Of a stretch of DNA of 64,000 bases, positions 9,134 through 17,202 are shown one piece after another. How positions within the stretch are numbered: position 1 is the stretch's first letter; each line of letters starts with the position of its first letter. A program made the position numbers and the translations under genes. This DNA comes from a virus: positions 1 to 64,000 of the IMG/VR virus record IMGVR_UViG_3300045911_000143. One strand, 5' to 3'. Below the pieces are notes generated by a model, which was given only the letters and a program-made list of their open reading frames with translations, had not been told where the DNA came from and did no database searches.

Positions 9134-10111
9134 ATGGCAATTATTACACATCTTTATGATGTTGACCAACAAATATGGTTCATAAATTCTTTGAATCAGA
9201 TATTCGCTGGAAAAATAAAGCAATTTAAAGGTAAAATTTTCTCTGATATAAATCAAAATATTATAGAAGAGAAAACATATGTTGTTGAATATAAAGATTA
9301 CAATCAAAAATTACATTCTATTTTTGTTTTAGAGGAAGATATATTTGCGTCATTAGAAGATGCAGTGTATTTCTTACAATCACGATTAATAACTGGAACT
9401 CCATTACCGTCAATAACTGCCACTCCTGTTCTAACTGTAACTCCTACTATGTCGATTACACCATCGACTACAATAACACCAACTGTAACACCTTCTGTCA
9501 CACCTACTATTACACCTACAGTATCGGAAACTTCTGGAGTGACACCTACGCCTTCTGTTACTCCTACTATTACGCCTACTGTGTCAATCACACCATCACC
9601 TACACCGACCGTGACTCCATCTGCAACGCTTAATGGGCTTTCAATATTTGGGGATGATAGTGCTGGCACATCCAGCAACCCCGGTGGTAGTGATAAGGGT
9701 ATTGTATCACAGTTTATTATGCCAGTAAATGGTAATATACAATCTTATTATGCACACTTCGCAGCCAGTAGTTTAAGCGGCGCATCTGCAAAAATTATTA
9801 TATATTCTTCAGTTGCAAATATGCCTGATACTTTAGTTCTAGTCAGTGACGCAAATACAATACCGGACGGAGGAGGTTGGGTACAATTTAGTGGAAATGG
9901 TTCTCTACCCGCTGGAACCTATTTTATGGGTGTTGTTTATAATAGTTTCGAAGCTAACATATCATGCGATAATGACGGTGGAACCTATATAACTAAAATG
10001 ACTAACGGGAATTTAAGTTATACGTCGCCACCAACAACATTTCCTACAGATTCAATAGTAGACTACACTGATATACAAGTCAATGTGTATGCTGAATACT
10101 TACCGAGTTAA
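9134..10111 (+). CDS. Thr/Pro-rich structural protein with C-terminal beta-rich domain
   Basis: 325 aa. Residues 1 to about 85 are homologous to the whole of the next gene (10115-10381). Residues about 90-170 are Thr/Pro repeats (TPSVTPT, ITPT) like the fibre stalk at 1-1066. Residues about 175-325 are Gly/Ser/Thr-rich and probably beta-structured. The three-part layout resembles a fibre or head decoration: anchor, stalk, knob. AAGGATTAATA precedes the start. Confidence 0.65.
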   Translation: MAIITHLYDVDQQIWFINSLNQIFAGKIKQFKGKIFSDINQNIIEEKTYVVEYKDYNQKLHSIFVLEEDIFASLEDAVYFLQSRLITGTPLPSITATPVLTVTPTMSITPSTTITPTVTPSVTPTITPTVSETSGVTPTPSVTPTITPTVSITPSPTPTVTPSATLNGLSIFGDDSAGTSSNPGGSDKGIVSQFIMPVNGNIQSYYAHFAASSLSGASAKIIIYSSVANMPDTLVLVSDANTIPDGGGWVQFSGNGSLPAGTYFMGVVYNSFEANISCDNDGGTYITKMTNGNLSYTSPPTTFPTDSIVDYTDIQVNVYAEYLPS

Positions 10112-10114
10112 ATC

Positions 10115-10381
10115 ATGACAGACATAAATTATAACTTTTCACCTAATCAACAGGTTTGGGTTGTCAATGAAAATCGACAAATAAAATTTGGCTCTATAAC
10201 ATCTGTACATTTCGATGTTTACAAAAATATTAATTCAAATTTGATACAGAATTTATATTATAAAGTTTCTATTGATGATACAGATAATAAACAACTAAAG
10301 TTTACTGAAGATAAAATTTTTGAAACAATACAAGATGCTTTAGATTACTTATATAACATTTTAATACCTTACACTGAATAA
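10115..10381 (+). CDS. Paralogue of the anchor domain of the preceding gene
   Basis: 88 aa, beginning 3 bp after the preceding stop. It aligns over its full length to residues 8-85 of the 325-aa protein (shared features: Q-Q-x-W, N-x-x-Q-I, aromatic Y-x-V, E-D-x-I/D-x-F..L/I-x-D-A). It looks like a tandem duplication that kept only the anchor domain. Function unknown. Confidence 0.65.
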   Translation: MTDINYNFSPNQQVWVVNENRQIKFGSITSVHFDVYKNINSNLIQNLYYKVSIDDTDNKQLKFTEDKIFETIQDALDYLYNILIPYTE

Positions 10382-10526
10382 CACACCGTCTGCAATGAGA
10401 TTTCAGACAGCAGTAAATACTAGAGATGCTGGCGTGAGTTATTAAAACACACAATCTGTGTCTATAATTACATCTTGACATTTTCAAATAATTTGATATT
10501 CTGTTTCTAATACTAGAGAATATTAG
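10382..10526. other. Intergenic stretch with small inverted repeat
   Basis: No coding potential recognised. It holds a GTCTG/CAGAC inverted repeat just after the preceding stop and two copies of a TAATACTAGAGA-like sequence. Confidence 0.3.
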
Positions 10527-10649
10527 ATGAAAATTCAAAAAATATTATATAATGGTGCTGAATTTAAAATTGTTTTTGCACCAATACATTACCACACTAA
10601 TAATGTAGTATCGCTTTCTGAATGGAAAAATAAAAATGTTAAAAAGTAA
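10527..10649 (+). CDS. Small hypothetical protein
   Basis: 40 aa (starts MKIQKILYNGAEF), ATG preceded by AGAGAATATTAG. It overlaps the next start by 14 bp in another frame, suggesting translational coupling. Its opening residues resemble the leaders of the genes at 14783 and 15456. No domain. Confidence 0.45.
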   Translation: MKIQKILYNGAEFKIVFAPIHYHTNNVVSLSEWKNKNVKK

Positions 10650-11007
10650 GTTTTCTATTTTTACGGATTCGGTTTTAAATTTTCTCGTTTACACGTTAAT
10701 AAAAACCATAATTTTATGGGGTTGCTATGCTCTTTTGGTCCCCTCCCCATTTACATTTTTACCAACAGTTTCTTTCTTCGAAATGATTATTGTCGTATTA
10801 TTTTTTGAATCCTTTTTTACCACATCTACACAAGCAAAAATGTTGTATTATATAGAAAATATTAATTTTGTCGCCAATATGCTTTATTATAAAGAAAAGG
10901 CCATACAAAATATGGTTAATGCTTTGATGAAAAACAAAGAAAATGTGTCTATAACTGAAATTAAGTCAAAGAACGAGAAAGACGATATTGACAAACCGGA
11001 AGATTGA
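10636..11007 (+). CDS. Putative inner-membrane protein
   Basis: 123 aa with two hydrophobic segments (about residues 15-38 and 45-65) followed by a charged, Lys/Glu-rich cytoplasmic-type tail. There is no signal peptidase site. It precedes a hairpin region and tRNA-Arg. Confidence 0.6.
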   Translation: MLKSKFSIFTDSVLNFLVYTLIKTIILWGCYALLVPSPFTFLPTVSFFEMIIVVLFFESFFTTSTQAKMLYYIENINFVANMLYYKEKAIQNMVNALMKNKENVSITEIKSKNEKDDIDKPED

Positions 11008-11032
11008 TATATACTAAGGCACATAGACGCTC

Positions 11033-11120
11033 CTTCTACTACTTTCGTGGTGGTTAGTAGTAGGAAGAACAGATATAAAACGTTGTTAGGTGTTAGATGG
11101 TGTTGTGGGGCAACGTTTTA
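11033..11120 (+). other. Two hairpins between membrane gene and tRNA-Arg
   Basis: Hairpin 1 pairs 11033-11043 (CTTCTACTACT) with 11056-11067, one bulge. Hairpin 2 is a perfect 10-bp stem, TAAAACGTTG (11076-11085) with CAACGTTTTA (11111-11120), and a 25-nt G/T-rich loop. They could form a small RNA, a processing signal for the tRNA, or a transcription attenuator. No open frame here. Confidence 0.45.
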
Positions 11121-11149
11121 GGACTGCTAACGTCATTTTATTTTTAATC

Positions 11150-11227
11150 GCCCTTGTAGCTCATTTGGAACAGAGCGGTTGGCTACGGACCAGCAGGTGG
11201 TGGGTTCGAATCCTACCAAGGGCACCA
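11150..11227 (+). tRNA. tRNA-Arg (ACG)
   Basis: Complete cloverleaf: acceptor GCCCTTG/CAAGGGC, D-stem GCTC/GAGC, anticodon stem GTTGG/CCAGC with loop CTACGGA (anticodon ACG), T-arm GTGGG-TTCGAAT-CCTAC, discriminator A and encoded CCA. An A34 anticodon requires host TadA deamination to read CGN fully. Confidence 0.95.
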
Positions 11228-11244
11228 TTTCATAGGTGAGAAAA

Positions 11245-11628
11245 ATGTACTCATGGGCTAGAAAACACATAAATGGCTATGAAGTATCATCTAGAGGTGA
11301 TATAAACTATTCAGCATTTAATGCTACCATGCAAGACGGTAGAACAATAGAAATTCATTATCAATGTGATGTGAAAGGTTACGATCCCGGTGGGACTAAC
11401 TGGAGATTAGGCAAGGGTAAACCGCCATTAAATAATCTTTCTAAGCAGGCCTTATGGGCGGCATACCTAGGTTTATGGTCAATATGGTTCAGTGACAATC
11501 CAAATAGATTATTGATCTTAAAAGATAAATTGGAAAAAGCAAATACATTTGTCTTGACTGATATGTTTGCAACAACAGAGATAAATCAAGCTAATGCTAT
11601 TAGCACAATATTAAATTTAACCTTATGA
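11245..11628 (+). CDS. Conserved phage hypothetical protein
   Basis: 127 aa from ATG 11245 (AGGTGAG upstream); an in-frame GTG at 11236 is less likely. The stretch Y-D-P-G-G-T-N-W-R-L-G-K-G-K-P-P-L is a motif I recall from phage and plasmid proteins of unknown function. Its last codons overlap the next gene by 4 bp. Confidence 0.7.
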   Translation: MYSWARKHINGYEVSSRGDINYSAFNATMQDGRTIEIHYQCDVKGYDPGGTNWRLGKGKPPLNNLSKQALWAAYLGLWSIWFSDNPNRLLILKDKLEKANTFVLTDMFATTEINQANAISTILNLTL

Positions 11629-11957
11629 AAAAAGTATGGCTTTTACCTAAAAAACTAGATAGAAAATATTCTTTCTTTGAAAAATTTCGTCACTATTTTT
11701 TGAATATTAAAAACGTTTATGACGAAGATTTACAAGACTACATACCAACTGAATTTACTCTTTATAAAAGATTTAATAAGGAAGGATATACTTATCAAAA
11801 TCCATATCAATCCATTGGGTACTTTGGTGGTAGGACGATCCACTTTGATCTAGAATCTAGATACTCTGGCGGCGGCATTTCAACAAAAGTTTCTAACACA
11901 GCAGTAAAGTTATTATATGATTATTGCATACATAAAATTAAAATTAAAAACATATGA
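11625..11957 (+). CDS. Hypothetical protein
   Basis: 110 aa, ATGA overlaps at both ends, so it is part of an operon with its neighbours. Basic and aromatic-rich, no membrane segment, no domain recognised. Confidence 0.65.
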   Translation: MKKVWLLPKKLDRKYSFFEKFRHYFLNIKNVYDEDLQDYIPTEFTLYKRFNKEGYTYQNPYQSIGYFGGRTIHFDLESRYSGGGISTKVSNTAVKLLYDYCIHKIKIKNI

Positions 11958-12247
11958 TATTAAATAAAGATGAAAATGGTTGTTTATTGGGGTATAGAGA
12001 AACTGATACTTGGATCATGTTGGTTAACGAATGTGAAGATTTGATCGGACACATATTCGTTGATGAAACAACAGGTGAAGAATATCGATTTTTTGGATTA
12101 GTACATTCTGATGATGATTTTTACTACGGGATGCATGGAAAATCCGGGTTAAGGCTGTTATCATGTGTTGGCAATCTTGAAGTTCACAAATATAGGAAGT
12201 TAACAAATGATAAACCAAATAAACGAAGATTTGATAGCAAATTATAA
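11954..12247 (+). CDS. Hypothetical protein
   Basis: 97 aa, acidic in the first two thirds and basic at the C-terminus. It overlaps the methyltransferase gene by 41 bp in another frame, indicating coupling. Unknown function. Confidence 0.6.
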   Translation: MILNKDENGCLLGYRETDTWIMLVNECEDLIGHIFVDETTGEEYRFFGLVHSDDDFYYGMHGKSGLRLLSCVGNLEVHKYRKLTNDKPNKRRFDSKL

Positions 12248-12785
12248 TGTATTAGATGGATATAAGTTTCTTTCACTAGAAGAAGTTAAAGAGATACAGC
12301 AAAAAGATAGTTTACCGTTTGCCGTTTGTGGATTTAACATTGCTGGTTCTCTTAATATTGGTATGATGATTAGAACTGCACTTCTGATGGGTGCTGAAAA
12401 ATTTATTGTCTTTGGTCGCAGAGCATATGATAGAAGAAGCTGCGTTGGTGCCCAAAATTATTTACCAATAGAAAGAATCGAAGGTTATGATGAGGATGGT
12501 AATTTCTCTAAGACTAAGTTTGACCAAGCGATGGATACTCTTGGATATATGCCAGTTTTCATCGAAACTGGCGGCATCGATATTAGAAATTTAGATTATA
12601 TAAAGACATTTAATAAAAAGCCCTGTTTAGTTTTTGGTACAGAATCTGAAGGAATTCCAGAGAACATAATTGGTGATGGTATTAAAATGTCTATACCCCA
12701 GTTAGGAGTTCTTCGCTCTCTGAACGTCGCTAGTGCAGCCTCTATTGCTATGTGGGAATTTAGTAAATTCTATCGTAACATATAA
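12207..12785 (+). CDS. SPOUT (TrmH/SpoU-type) RNA 2'-O-methyltransferase
   Basis: 192 aa. It shows the three SpoU motifs in order: N-I-G-M-M-I-R-T-A (about 48-58), V-F-G-T-E-S-E-G-I-P (about 140-150), and I-P-Q-L-G-V-L-R-S-L-N-V-A-S-A-A (about 160-176). These build the trefoil-knot SAM site and contain the catalytic Arg and Asn. The substrate should be tRNA or rRNA. It follows tRNA-Arg in the same direction. AGGAAG precedes the ATG. Confidence 0.85.
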   Translation: MINQINEDLIANYNVLDGYKFLSLEEVKEIQQKDSLPFAVCGFNIAGSLNIGMMIRTALLMGAEKFIVFGRRAYDRRSCVGAQNYLPIERIEGYDEDGNFSKTKFDQAMDTLGYMPVFIETGGIDIRNLDYIKTFNKKPCLVFGTESEGIPENIIGDGIKMSIPQLGVLRSLNVASAASIAMWEFSKFYRNI

Positions 12786-12849
12786 AGTACTATTTGCTGA
12801 TTTTCTTAAATTGAAAAAAATGATTGAACTTTAATTACTTAATATAGTT

Positions 12850-13545
12850 ATGGACCATATTACTTTTTTGAATTCAAAAAATAGATGTCACAGGGATGGT
12901 GATGAGCCTGCCGTGATTTTGGCAAGTGGTACTCAGTATTGGTACAAGGATGGCAAACTTCACAGAGATGGCGATGGGCCTGCTGTGGTTTGGGCAGATG
13001 GTAAAAGGGAATGGTGGAAGGATGATAAACTTCACAGAGATGGCGATGGGCCTGCTGTGGTTTGGGCAGATGGTAAAAGGGAATGGTGGAAGGATGGCAA
13101 AATTCACAGAGATGGAGACAAGCCTGCTATGATTTATGCAGATGGTACTCAATATTGGTATAAGGATGACAAAATTCATAGGGGCGGAGATAAACCTGCT
13201 ATCATTTCGGCAGATAGTTCTAGGGTATGGGTTAAAGATGGCAAACGTCACAGGGATGGGGACAAGCCTGCTGCGATTTATGCAAATGGTAGTCAGTATT
13301 GGTACAAGGATGGCAAACGTCACAGAGATGGAGATAAGCCTGCTGTGATTTATGCAGATAATAGTAAGTATTGGTACAAGGATGGCCAAATTCATAGAGA
13401 TGGAGACAAGCCTTCTATCATTCGTGCAGATGGTACTCAGGAATGGTGGAAGGATGACAAACGTCACAGAGATGGAGACAAGCCTGCTGTGATTCATCCA
13501 GATGGTAGAAAGGAATTTTGGGTTAATGGAAGACGAATCAAATGA
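12850..13545 (+). CDS. Nine-unit HRDGD tandem-repeat protein
   Basis: 231 aa built almost wholly of nine 23-residue repeats of the form H-R-D-G-D-x-P-A-V-I-x-A-D-G-x-x-x-W-x-K-D-G-x. Units 2 and 3 are nearly identical at DNA level, indicating recent duplication. The layout recalls MORN-like beta-hairpin repeats. Related proteins occur at 42977-43357, 63208-63660 and, as fragments, at 13542-13766 and 53527-53646. The open frame on the opposite strand is a by-product of the repeats. Function unknown. Confidence 0.8.
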   Translation: MDHITFLNSKNRCHRDGDEPAVILASGTQYWYKDGKLHRDGDGPAVVWADGKREWWKDDKLHRDGDGPAVVWADGKREWWKDGKIHRDGDKPAMIYADGTQYWYKDDKIHRGGDKPAIISADSSRVWVKDGKRHRDGDKPAAIYANGSQYWYKDGKRHRDGDKPAVIYADNSKYWYKDGQIHRDGDKPSIIRADGTQEWWKDDKRHRDGDKPAVIHPDGRKEFWVNGRRIK

Positions 13546-13766
13546 ACTTATACAAATTACATACAAATCCTGAAAAACTAAAATATTATGACAAGTTATC
13601 GTCTAAGTTAGATAGTACTGGTTCTTTCTTTTTTAGAAATGCTAAAGGTAAACTCCACAGAAATGGAGACAAACCTACAATTATTTGAGTAGATGGTTAA
13701 AAAGAATTTTGGATTGATGGAATGCTTATAAGAATAAAATATAATACAAATAGAGATATATTATGA
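13542..13766 (+). pseudogene. Decayed HRDGD-repeat gene
   Basis: The frame starts ATG 13542 (overlapping the previous stop), gives 48 residues ending in L-H-R-N-G-D-K-P-T-I-I, hits TGA at 13686-13688 where the repeat expects a coding residue, continues V-D-G, hits TAA at 13698-13700 where Lys is expected, then reads K-E-F-W-I-D-G up to a TGA at 13764 that overlaps the next start. Two point changes would restore a two-repeat protein. A truncated 48-aa product is still possible. Confidence 0.7.
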
Positions 13767-13999
13767 ACAAAATTGAAATCTTTGTAAAGAAAAAACCGAA
13801 AATAAAATGTTGGTTATATAAATCTGATTTCAAATTTGATGAAATGCATAATAAAATATTTTTATTTTACGTTCAAGATTTAGAAGAACAAAATTCGGGG
13901 GTCAAATTCACACACTTAGGTAACATTAGTGAACAAATAATTAAAATTATTAAGATTTCTGTAAACAATAAAATAATTGAAAGTATATTAAAATTATGA
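13763..13999 (+). CDS. Hypothetical protein
   Basis: 78 aa, start overlapping the end of the pseudogene frame. Lys/Ile-rich. Unknown function. Confidence 0.5.
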   Translation: MNKIEIFVKKKPKIKCWLYKSDFKFDEMHNKIFLFYVQDLEEQNSGVKFTHLGNISEQIIKIIKISVNNKIIESILKL

Positions 14000-14186
14000 T
14001 GATATGTTTATATAACTGTAAAACATAAATTTACTTCATAGAACTAGTAAGTTTATGGTTGAAGGCTATATTATAACATATTGTTTGTATTATAAATTTT
14101 GAAAAATAATTTTTCTTATAATCTTATTATAAGAAATGTGGCAATATGGATAATGAGTTTTTAAAAGTTTTAGTAAATTTTAACAT
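14000..14186 (+). other. Non-coding stretch with two hairpins
   Basis: Hairpin CATAAATTTACT (14024-14035) with 14046-14057, and a perfect 11-bp hairpin TTTCTTATAAT (14112-14122) with 14126-14136. A 14-codon frame starting at ATG 14145 overlaps the next gene (ATGA) and could be a leader peptide. Nothing else seen. Confidence 0.4.
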
Positions 14187-14414
14187 ATGAATGGCGAAAA
14201 AATTAAAACTATTTTTATTAATCAGGAAGGGAGAACAAGGTTCATTACTTTGACTAATTCCTTCTATATTCATAGCTATAATAGTTATGTTTGCTTTAGC
14301 GATTTAATTATAGATATGAAACATATAGAGATTGAAAAATACTCAGAAACATGGTATTTTGAAAATGCAGTTAAATATATGAAATTTATTTATGACTCTA
14401 TAGGTGCCGTTTAG
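14187..14414 (+). CDS. Hypothetical protein
   Basis: 75 aa, mixed alpha/beta composition, no motif. Overlapping ATGA with a 14-codon leader frame upstream. Confidence 0.5.
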   Translation: MNGEKIKTIFINQEGRTRFITLTNSFYIHSYNSYVCFSDLIIDMKHIEIEKYSETWYFENAVKYMKFIYDSIGAV

Positions 14415-14418
14415 AAAT

Positions 14419-14586
14419 ATGCGAAAATATTATTTTTCCTTTTATTATGACCCAGATTATGACATTCAGGATAGAATTTATGCATATCTGGGATTTGTTT
14501 CACCGCCATTATCGAAACGTACAATGAAGGATACCATTAATTTTGTCATTAGTAATCAGATTTTTAAAACAGTGGAGAAGATATGA
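14419..14586 (+). CDS. Small hypothetical protein
   Basis: 55 aa from ATG 14419; an in-frame GTG at 14404 would overlap the previous gene. Aromatic N-terminus (MRKYYFSFYYDPD). It ends in an ATGA overlap with the next gene. Confidence 0.5.
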   Translation: MRKYYFSFYYDPDYDIQDRIYAYLGFVSPPLSKRTMKDTINFVISNQIFKTVEKI

Positions 14587-14774
14587 AACAAGTTGCAGAT
14601 ATAAAATTTATAAAATTCTCTAAAGGAAAATACAAATCCTATAGATTGAGATTTATGAACAAGTATGGTGTATCGAGAGGATTCACTCAATCTTTAATGA
14701 AATCTACTAGAATCAATAAACCATTACTAATTAAAAAGCTCTTAGAATATAGTTTAAAAATATCTAGCATATAA
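14583..14774 (+). CDS. Small basic hypothetical protein
   Basis: 63 aa, strongly basic (many Lys), which may indicate nucleic-acid contact. GGAGAAG precedes the start. Confidence 0.5.
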   Translation: MKQVADIKFIKFSKGKYKSYRLRFMNKYGVSRGFTQSLMKSTRINKPLLIKKLLEYSLKISSI

Positions 14775-14777
14775 ATA
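14770..14777 (+). promoter_or_regulatory. T4-like late promoter
   Basis: TATAAATA ending 5 bp before the start codon of the first kinase-fold-like gene. If transcription starts at the usual distance, the mRNA would have almost no leader. Confidence 0.4.
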
Positions 14778-14782
14778 TATGC

Positions 14783-15454
14783 ATGAAGATACAAACTATA
14801 CTAGAAGACTTAATTAGTACAAAAGTGAAAGACATTGATCTTTCTAATAAAAATGTTAATTTGCCATTAAAATCTAAAGATTCTACACGCAGGGTTACGG
14901 GTTCTTCTGGATATTACTCACATGGAATAGAAGATAAAGATCAACATTTATACAAAAAAATTGCAAGAAGTCATAGTAGGCAAGCAGATGACCCTTATTG
15001 GGGATATGTTGAACTCTGTATTAAATATCAGGATTCTAATCCATTTTTCCCTAGGATATATGAATTTAAAAAATACAGAGATAAAAATGGCAACGTGATT
15101 CCAAAGGTAAAACTAGAAAGATTAAACTCATTTCCTCCATTTGAAGGGAATGAAAAACTGTTTGTTGCCGCGATTAATAATGTTAAAGGTACTTATGAAT
15201 ATACAGAAGAAGATGTTTGGGGTAGTCCACATTTATCATCCATTGTACAAAATATTATAGAAGGACGTGAGTATTCTGAAAATGAACATATTATAGAATT
15301 TTCTAAGATATTAAAAAAATTCATGACAGAACAAACATCTTATCCCAAAGTTCAATTAGATTTACATCTCGCTAATATCATGTATAGAACTTCCAATCAT
15401 GGAATACAGGTTGTAATTACAGACCCATTTGCTGGAGTAATTAATAAAACTTAA
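14783..15454 (+). CDS. Putative kinase-fold protein 1 with capsid-targeting-like leader
   Basis: 223 aa. The order of features fits the protein-kinase/aminoglycoside-phosphotransferase fold: a small-residue loop V-T-G-S-S-G-Y-Y-S (about 39-47), a Lys pair in L-Y-K-K-I, a Glu in W-G-Y-V-E-L, a catalytic-loop-like L-D-L-H-L-A-N-I-M-Y-R near 193-203, and a D-P metal-binding-like motif at about 216. It is a tandem paralogue of the next gene. Its N-terminus MKIQTILE-DL carries an I-L-E cleavage-like site. Function inferred from motifs only; the ATP loop is poorly conserved, so it may be inactive. Confidence 0.5.
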   Translation: MKIQTILEDLISTKVKDIDLSNKNVNLPLKSKDSTRRVTGSSGYYSHGIEDKDQHLYKKIARSHSRQADDPYWGYVELCIKYQDSNPFFPRIYEFKKYRDKNGNVIPKVKLERLNSFPPFEGNEKLFVAAINNVKGTYEYTEEDVWGSPHLSSIVQNIIEGREYSENEHIIEFSKILKKFMTEQTSYPKVQLDLHLANIMYRTSNHGIQVVITDPFAGVINKT

Positions 15455-15455
15455 T

Positions 15456-16106
15456 ATGAGAATACAAAAAATTTTAGAAAATCTCATTAGTGTAAACTAT
15501 GGAAAAAGAGAAGTTAAAGACTTTCCAAAAGGATATGAATCTAAAAAAAGTTTTTCCGGTGGATCGTTTTCCTCAGTCAGAAACGATAAAGACCCACATT
15601 TAGTAATAAAATACCCCTATGGGGAAGGCACAGACGGGTTTTGGAAATTCATCGAACATGTAGTTATACCCAATCAAGATTCTAATATATTCTTACCAAA
15701 AGTATACAATTATAATATTTTACAAAAAAGAATTAGTGAAGAAGGTTACAGCTTTAAGCCTTATTTAAAAATGGAGAAATTACACACTGTTCATGATGTT
15801 GACCATGAGAATGGTATACATAAAAAGATCAGCAATGAATCTTTGATAGAATTATATAAAAGATTATTTATCACCACTGAAAAGGACATTAAAGAAATGT
15901 CTTGGATGACAGCTAGTGAAATCCACGAAAAAATAGCAGAAAGTTTAAGACATAAAGTAAAAGATGAAGATTTAAAAGCAACCCTGAACATGATATATAA
16001 TTTTTGTGAAAAATATAAGTATAACGTAGACTTACATCCCGGCAATATCATGTATAGGTTAACCCCCCAAGGACCTCAATTAGTCTTGGTTGACCCTGTA
16101 TATTAA
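15456..16106 (+). CDS. Putative kinase-fold protein 2 with capsid-targeting-like leader
   Basis: 216 aa, starting 1 bp after its paralogue. Motifs are clearer here: S-F-S-G-G-S-F-S-S-V as P-loop (about 32-41), H-L-V-I-K-Y with the candidate catalytic Lys (about 51), E in F-I-E-H, hinge M-E-K-L-H, catalytic loop V-D-L-H-P-G-N-I-M-Y-R (about 193-203) and L-V-D-P at the end. Leader MRIQKILE-NL. A phage kinase acting on host proteins or small molecules is the hypothesis. Confidence 0.5.
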   Translation: MRIQKILENLISVNYGKREVKDFPKGYESKKSFSGGSFSSVRNDKDPHLVIKYPYGEGTDGFWKFIEHVVIPNQDSNIFLPKVYNYNILQKRISEEGYSFKPYLKMEKLHTVHDVDHENGIHKKISNESLIELYKRLFITTEKDIKEMSWMTASEIHEKIAESLRHKVKDEDLKATLNMIYNFCEKYKYNVDLHPGNIMYRLTPQGPQLVLVDPVY

Positions 16107-16123
16107 CTTTTTTATAATTTTTA

Positions 16124-16402
16124 ATGGTTATACAATTTGAAATTCCAAAGTCTTTTTATTTTGGTATAATAATACCAAGATACTGTTTTGATATTATACT
16201 GAACTTAGAACAAAAGTCTGATCTCTTATTGTTTACCTGTTGCAAATGGTTATATGAAAATTTAGCACGGATCAATGGTAAAAAATATAAGATATCTGAA
16301 AGTATATTCTTTCCACAACAAGAATATGTGGATCAAATTATGCTAAAATATACTCAAAAATTTTATTATGATTTCATAGTGCATCAGGTGTTAAATGTCT
16401 AA
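16124..16402 (+). CDS. Hypothetical protein
   Basis: 92 aa, aromatic-rich, two adjacent Cys (TCCKW). It overlaps the next gene by 8 bp. No family recognised. Confidence 0.5.
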   Translation: MVIQFEIPKSFYFGIIIPRYCFDIILNLEQKSDLLLFTCCKWLYENLARINGKKYKISESIFFPQQEYVDQIMLKYTQKFYYDFIVHQVLNV

Positions 16403-16622
16403 ACCATTGATAAAGTCTATTTCTTTACAAAAGTTTGAAGAAAAATATATTATTAAGTATAAGTATGAATGTACAGATTATACTAAAATTATAGGTGGGT
16501 TGACATTCGACAATGTTATCTCAAAAGGAATATCCAAAGAAGCTCTCGTATTAAAAATTAACATAGAGGCAGATGCCCCGATCATCTTAAATCTTGCTAA
16601 CACTATATTAAGTTTACTATAA
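16395..16622 (+). CDS. Hypothetical protein
   Basis: 75 aa, translationally overlapped with the preceding gene, mixed alpha/beta. Unknown. Confidence 0.5.
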   Translation: MSKPLIKSISLQKFEEKYIIKYKYECTDYTKIIGGLTFDNVISKGISKEALVLKINIEADAPIILNLANTILSLL

Positions 16623-16625
16623 ATA
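16618..16625 (+). promoter_or_regulatory. T4-like late promoter
   Basis: TATAAATA 17 bp before the ATG of the 185-aa gene, with an AAAAGGA ribosome-binding site between them. Confidence 0.55.
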
Positions 16626-16642
16626 TTTAAAAGGATTAAATC

Positions 16643-17200
16643 ATGACAACGAAAAAATTACTAATTGAATTAACTCAAGCTTTACATAAAAAAGATACTG
16701 CACTTGCTGAACAGTTAATGTCTAAAATTTTGACTTCAAAAAGTGCTAAAATTGTAAATGAAATTTATAACAGAGAATCTGACTATCATACAAAAGTTGA
16801 AAATGATTATTTCTCAAAAGAAATTACAATTGATGGAAAACCATACAGTATTGATGTTATAGTCAGTATTGAAAAAGTCTATAGGTATGATAATGGTGGC
16901 ATGGATTCTCCGAGTGGATATGATTTGGCAGGATATGGTAAAGTTGTAGATATTAGAGAGGTAAAAATTGTTGATTTAAAGAATAACCTTAAAGCAACTT
17001 TAGTTGTAGATGGTACTACAGATGTTAGTGTTCGCGGAATCTTAAATGCTCTTATTGCAGATGTTAAAGAAATATTACCGGATCATTATCCTGAATTTTA
17101 TCAAGCAAATAAATCAAATCTACACAATGGTGCGTTCTTACAAAAGCTTGCACAAGAAATTTATAGTGTTGTTTCTGATTTGGAAGATTCCGAAGCTTAA
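16643..17200 (+). CDS. Hypothetical phage protein
   Basis: 185 aa. N-terminal helical part, then a beta-rich middle (I-D-G-K-P-Y-S-I-D-V-I-V) and an acidic C-terminus. Similar proteins seem common in T4-like phages but no function is known to me. Own late promoter upstream. Confidence 0.6.
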   Translation: MTTKKLLIELTQALHKKDTALAEQLMSKILTSKSAKIVNEIYNRESDYHTKVENDYFSKEITIDGKPYSIDVIVSIEKVYRYDNGGMDSPSGYDLAGYGKVVDIREVKIVDLKNNLKATLVVDGTTDVSVRGILNALIADVKEILPDHYPEFYQANKSNLHNGAFLQKLAQEIYSVVSDLEDSEA

Positions 17201-17202
17201 TA

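Noticed and set aside
12874-13566. 230-aa minus-strand open frame
   Set aside because: Mirror of the nine HRDGD repeats; the plus strand has the regular periodic protein and relatives at other loci.
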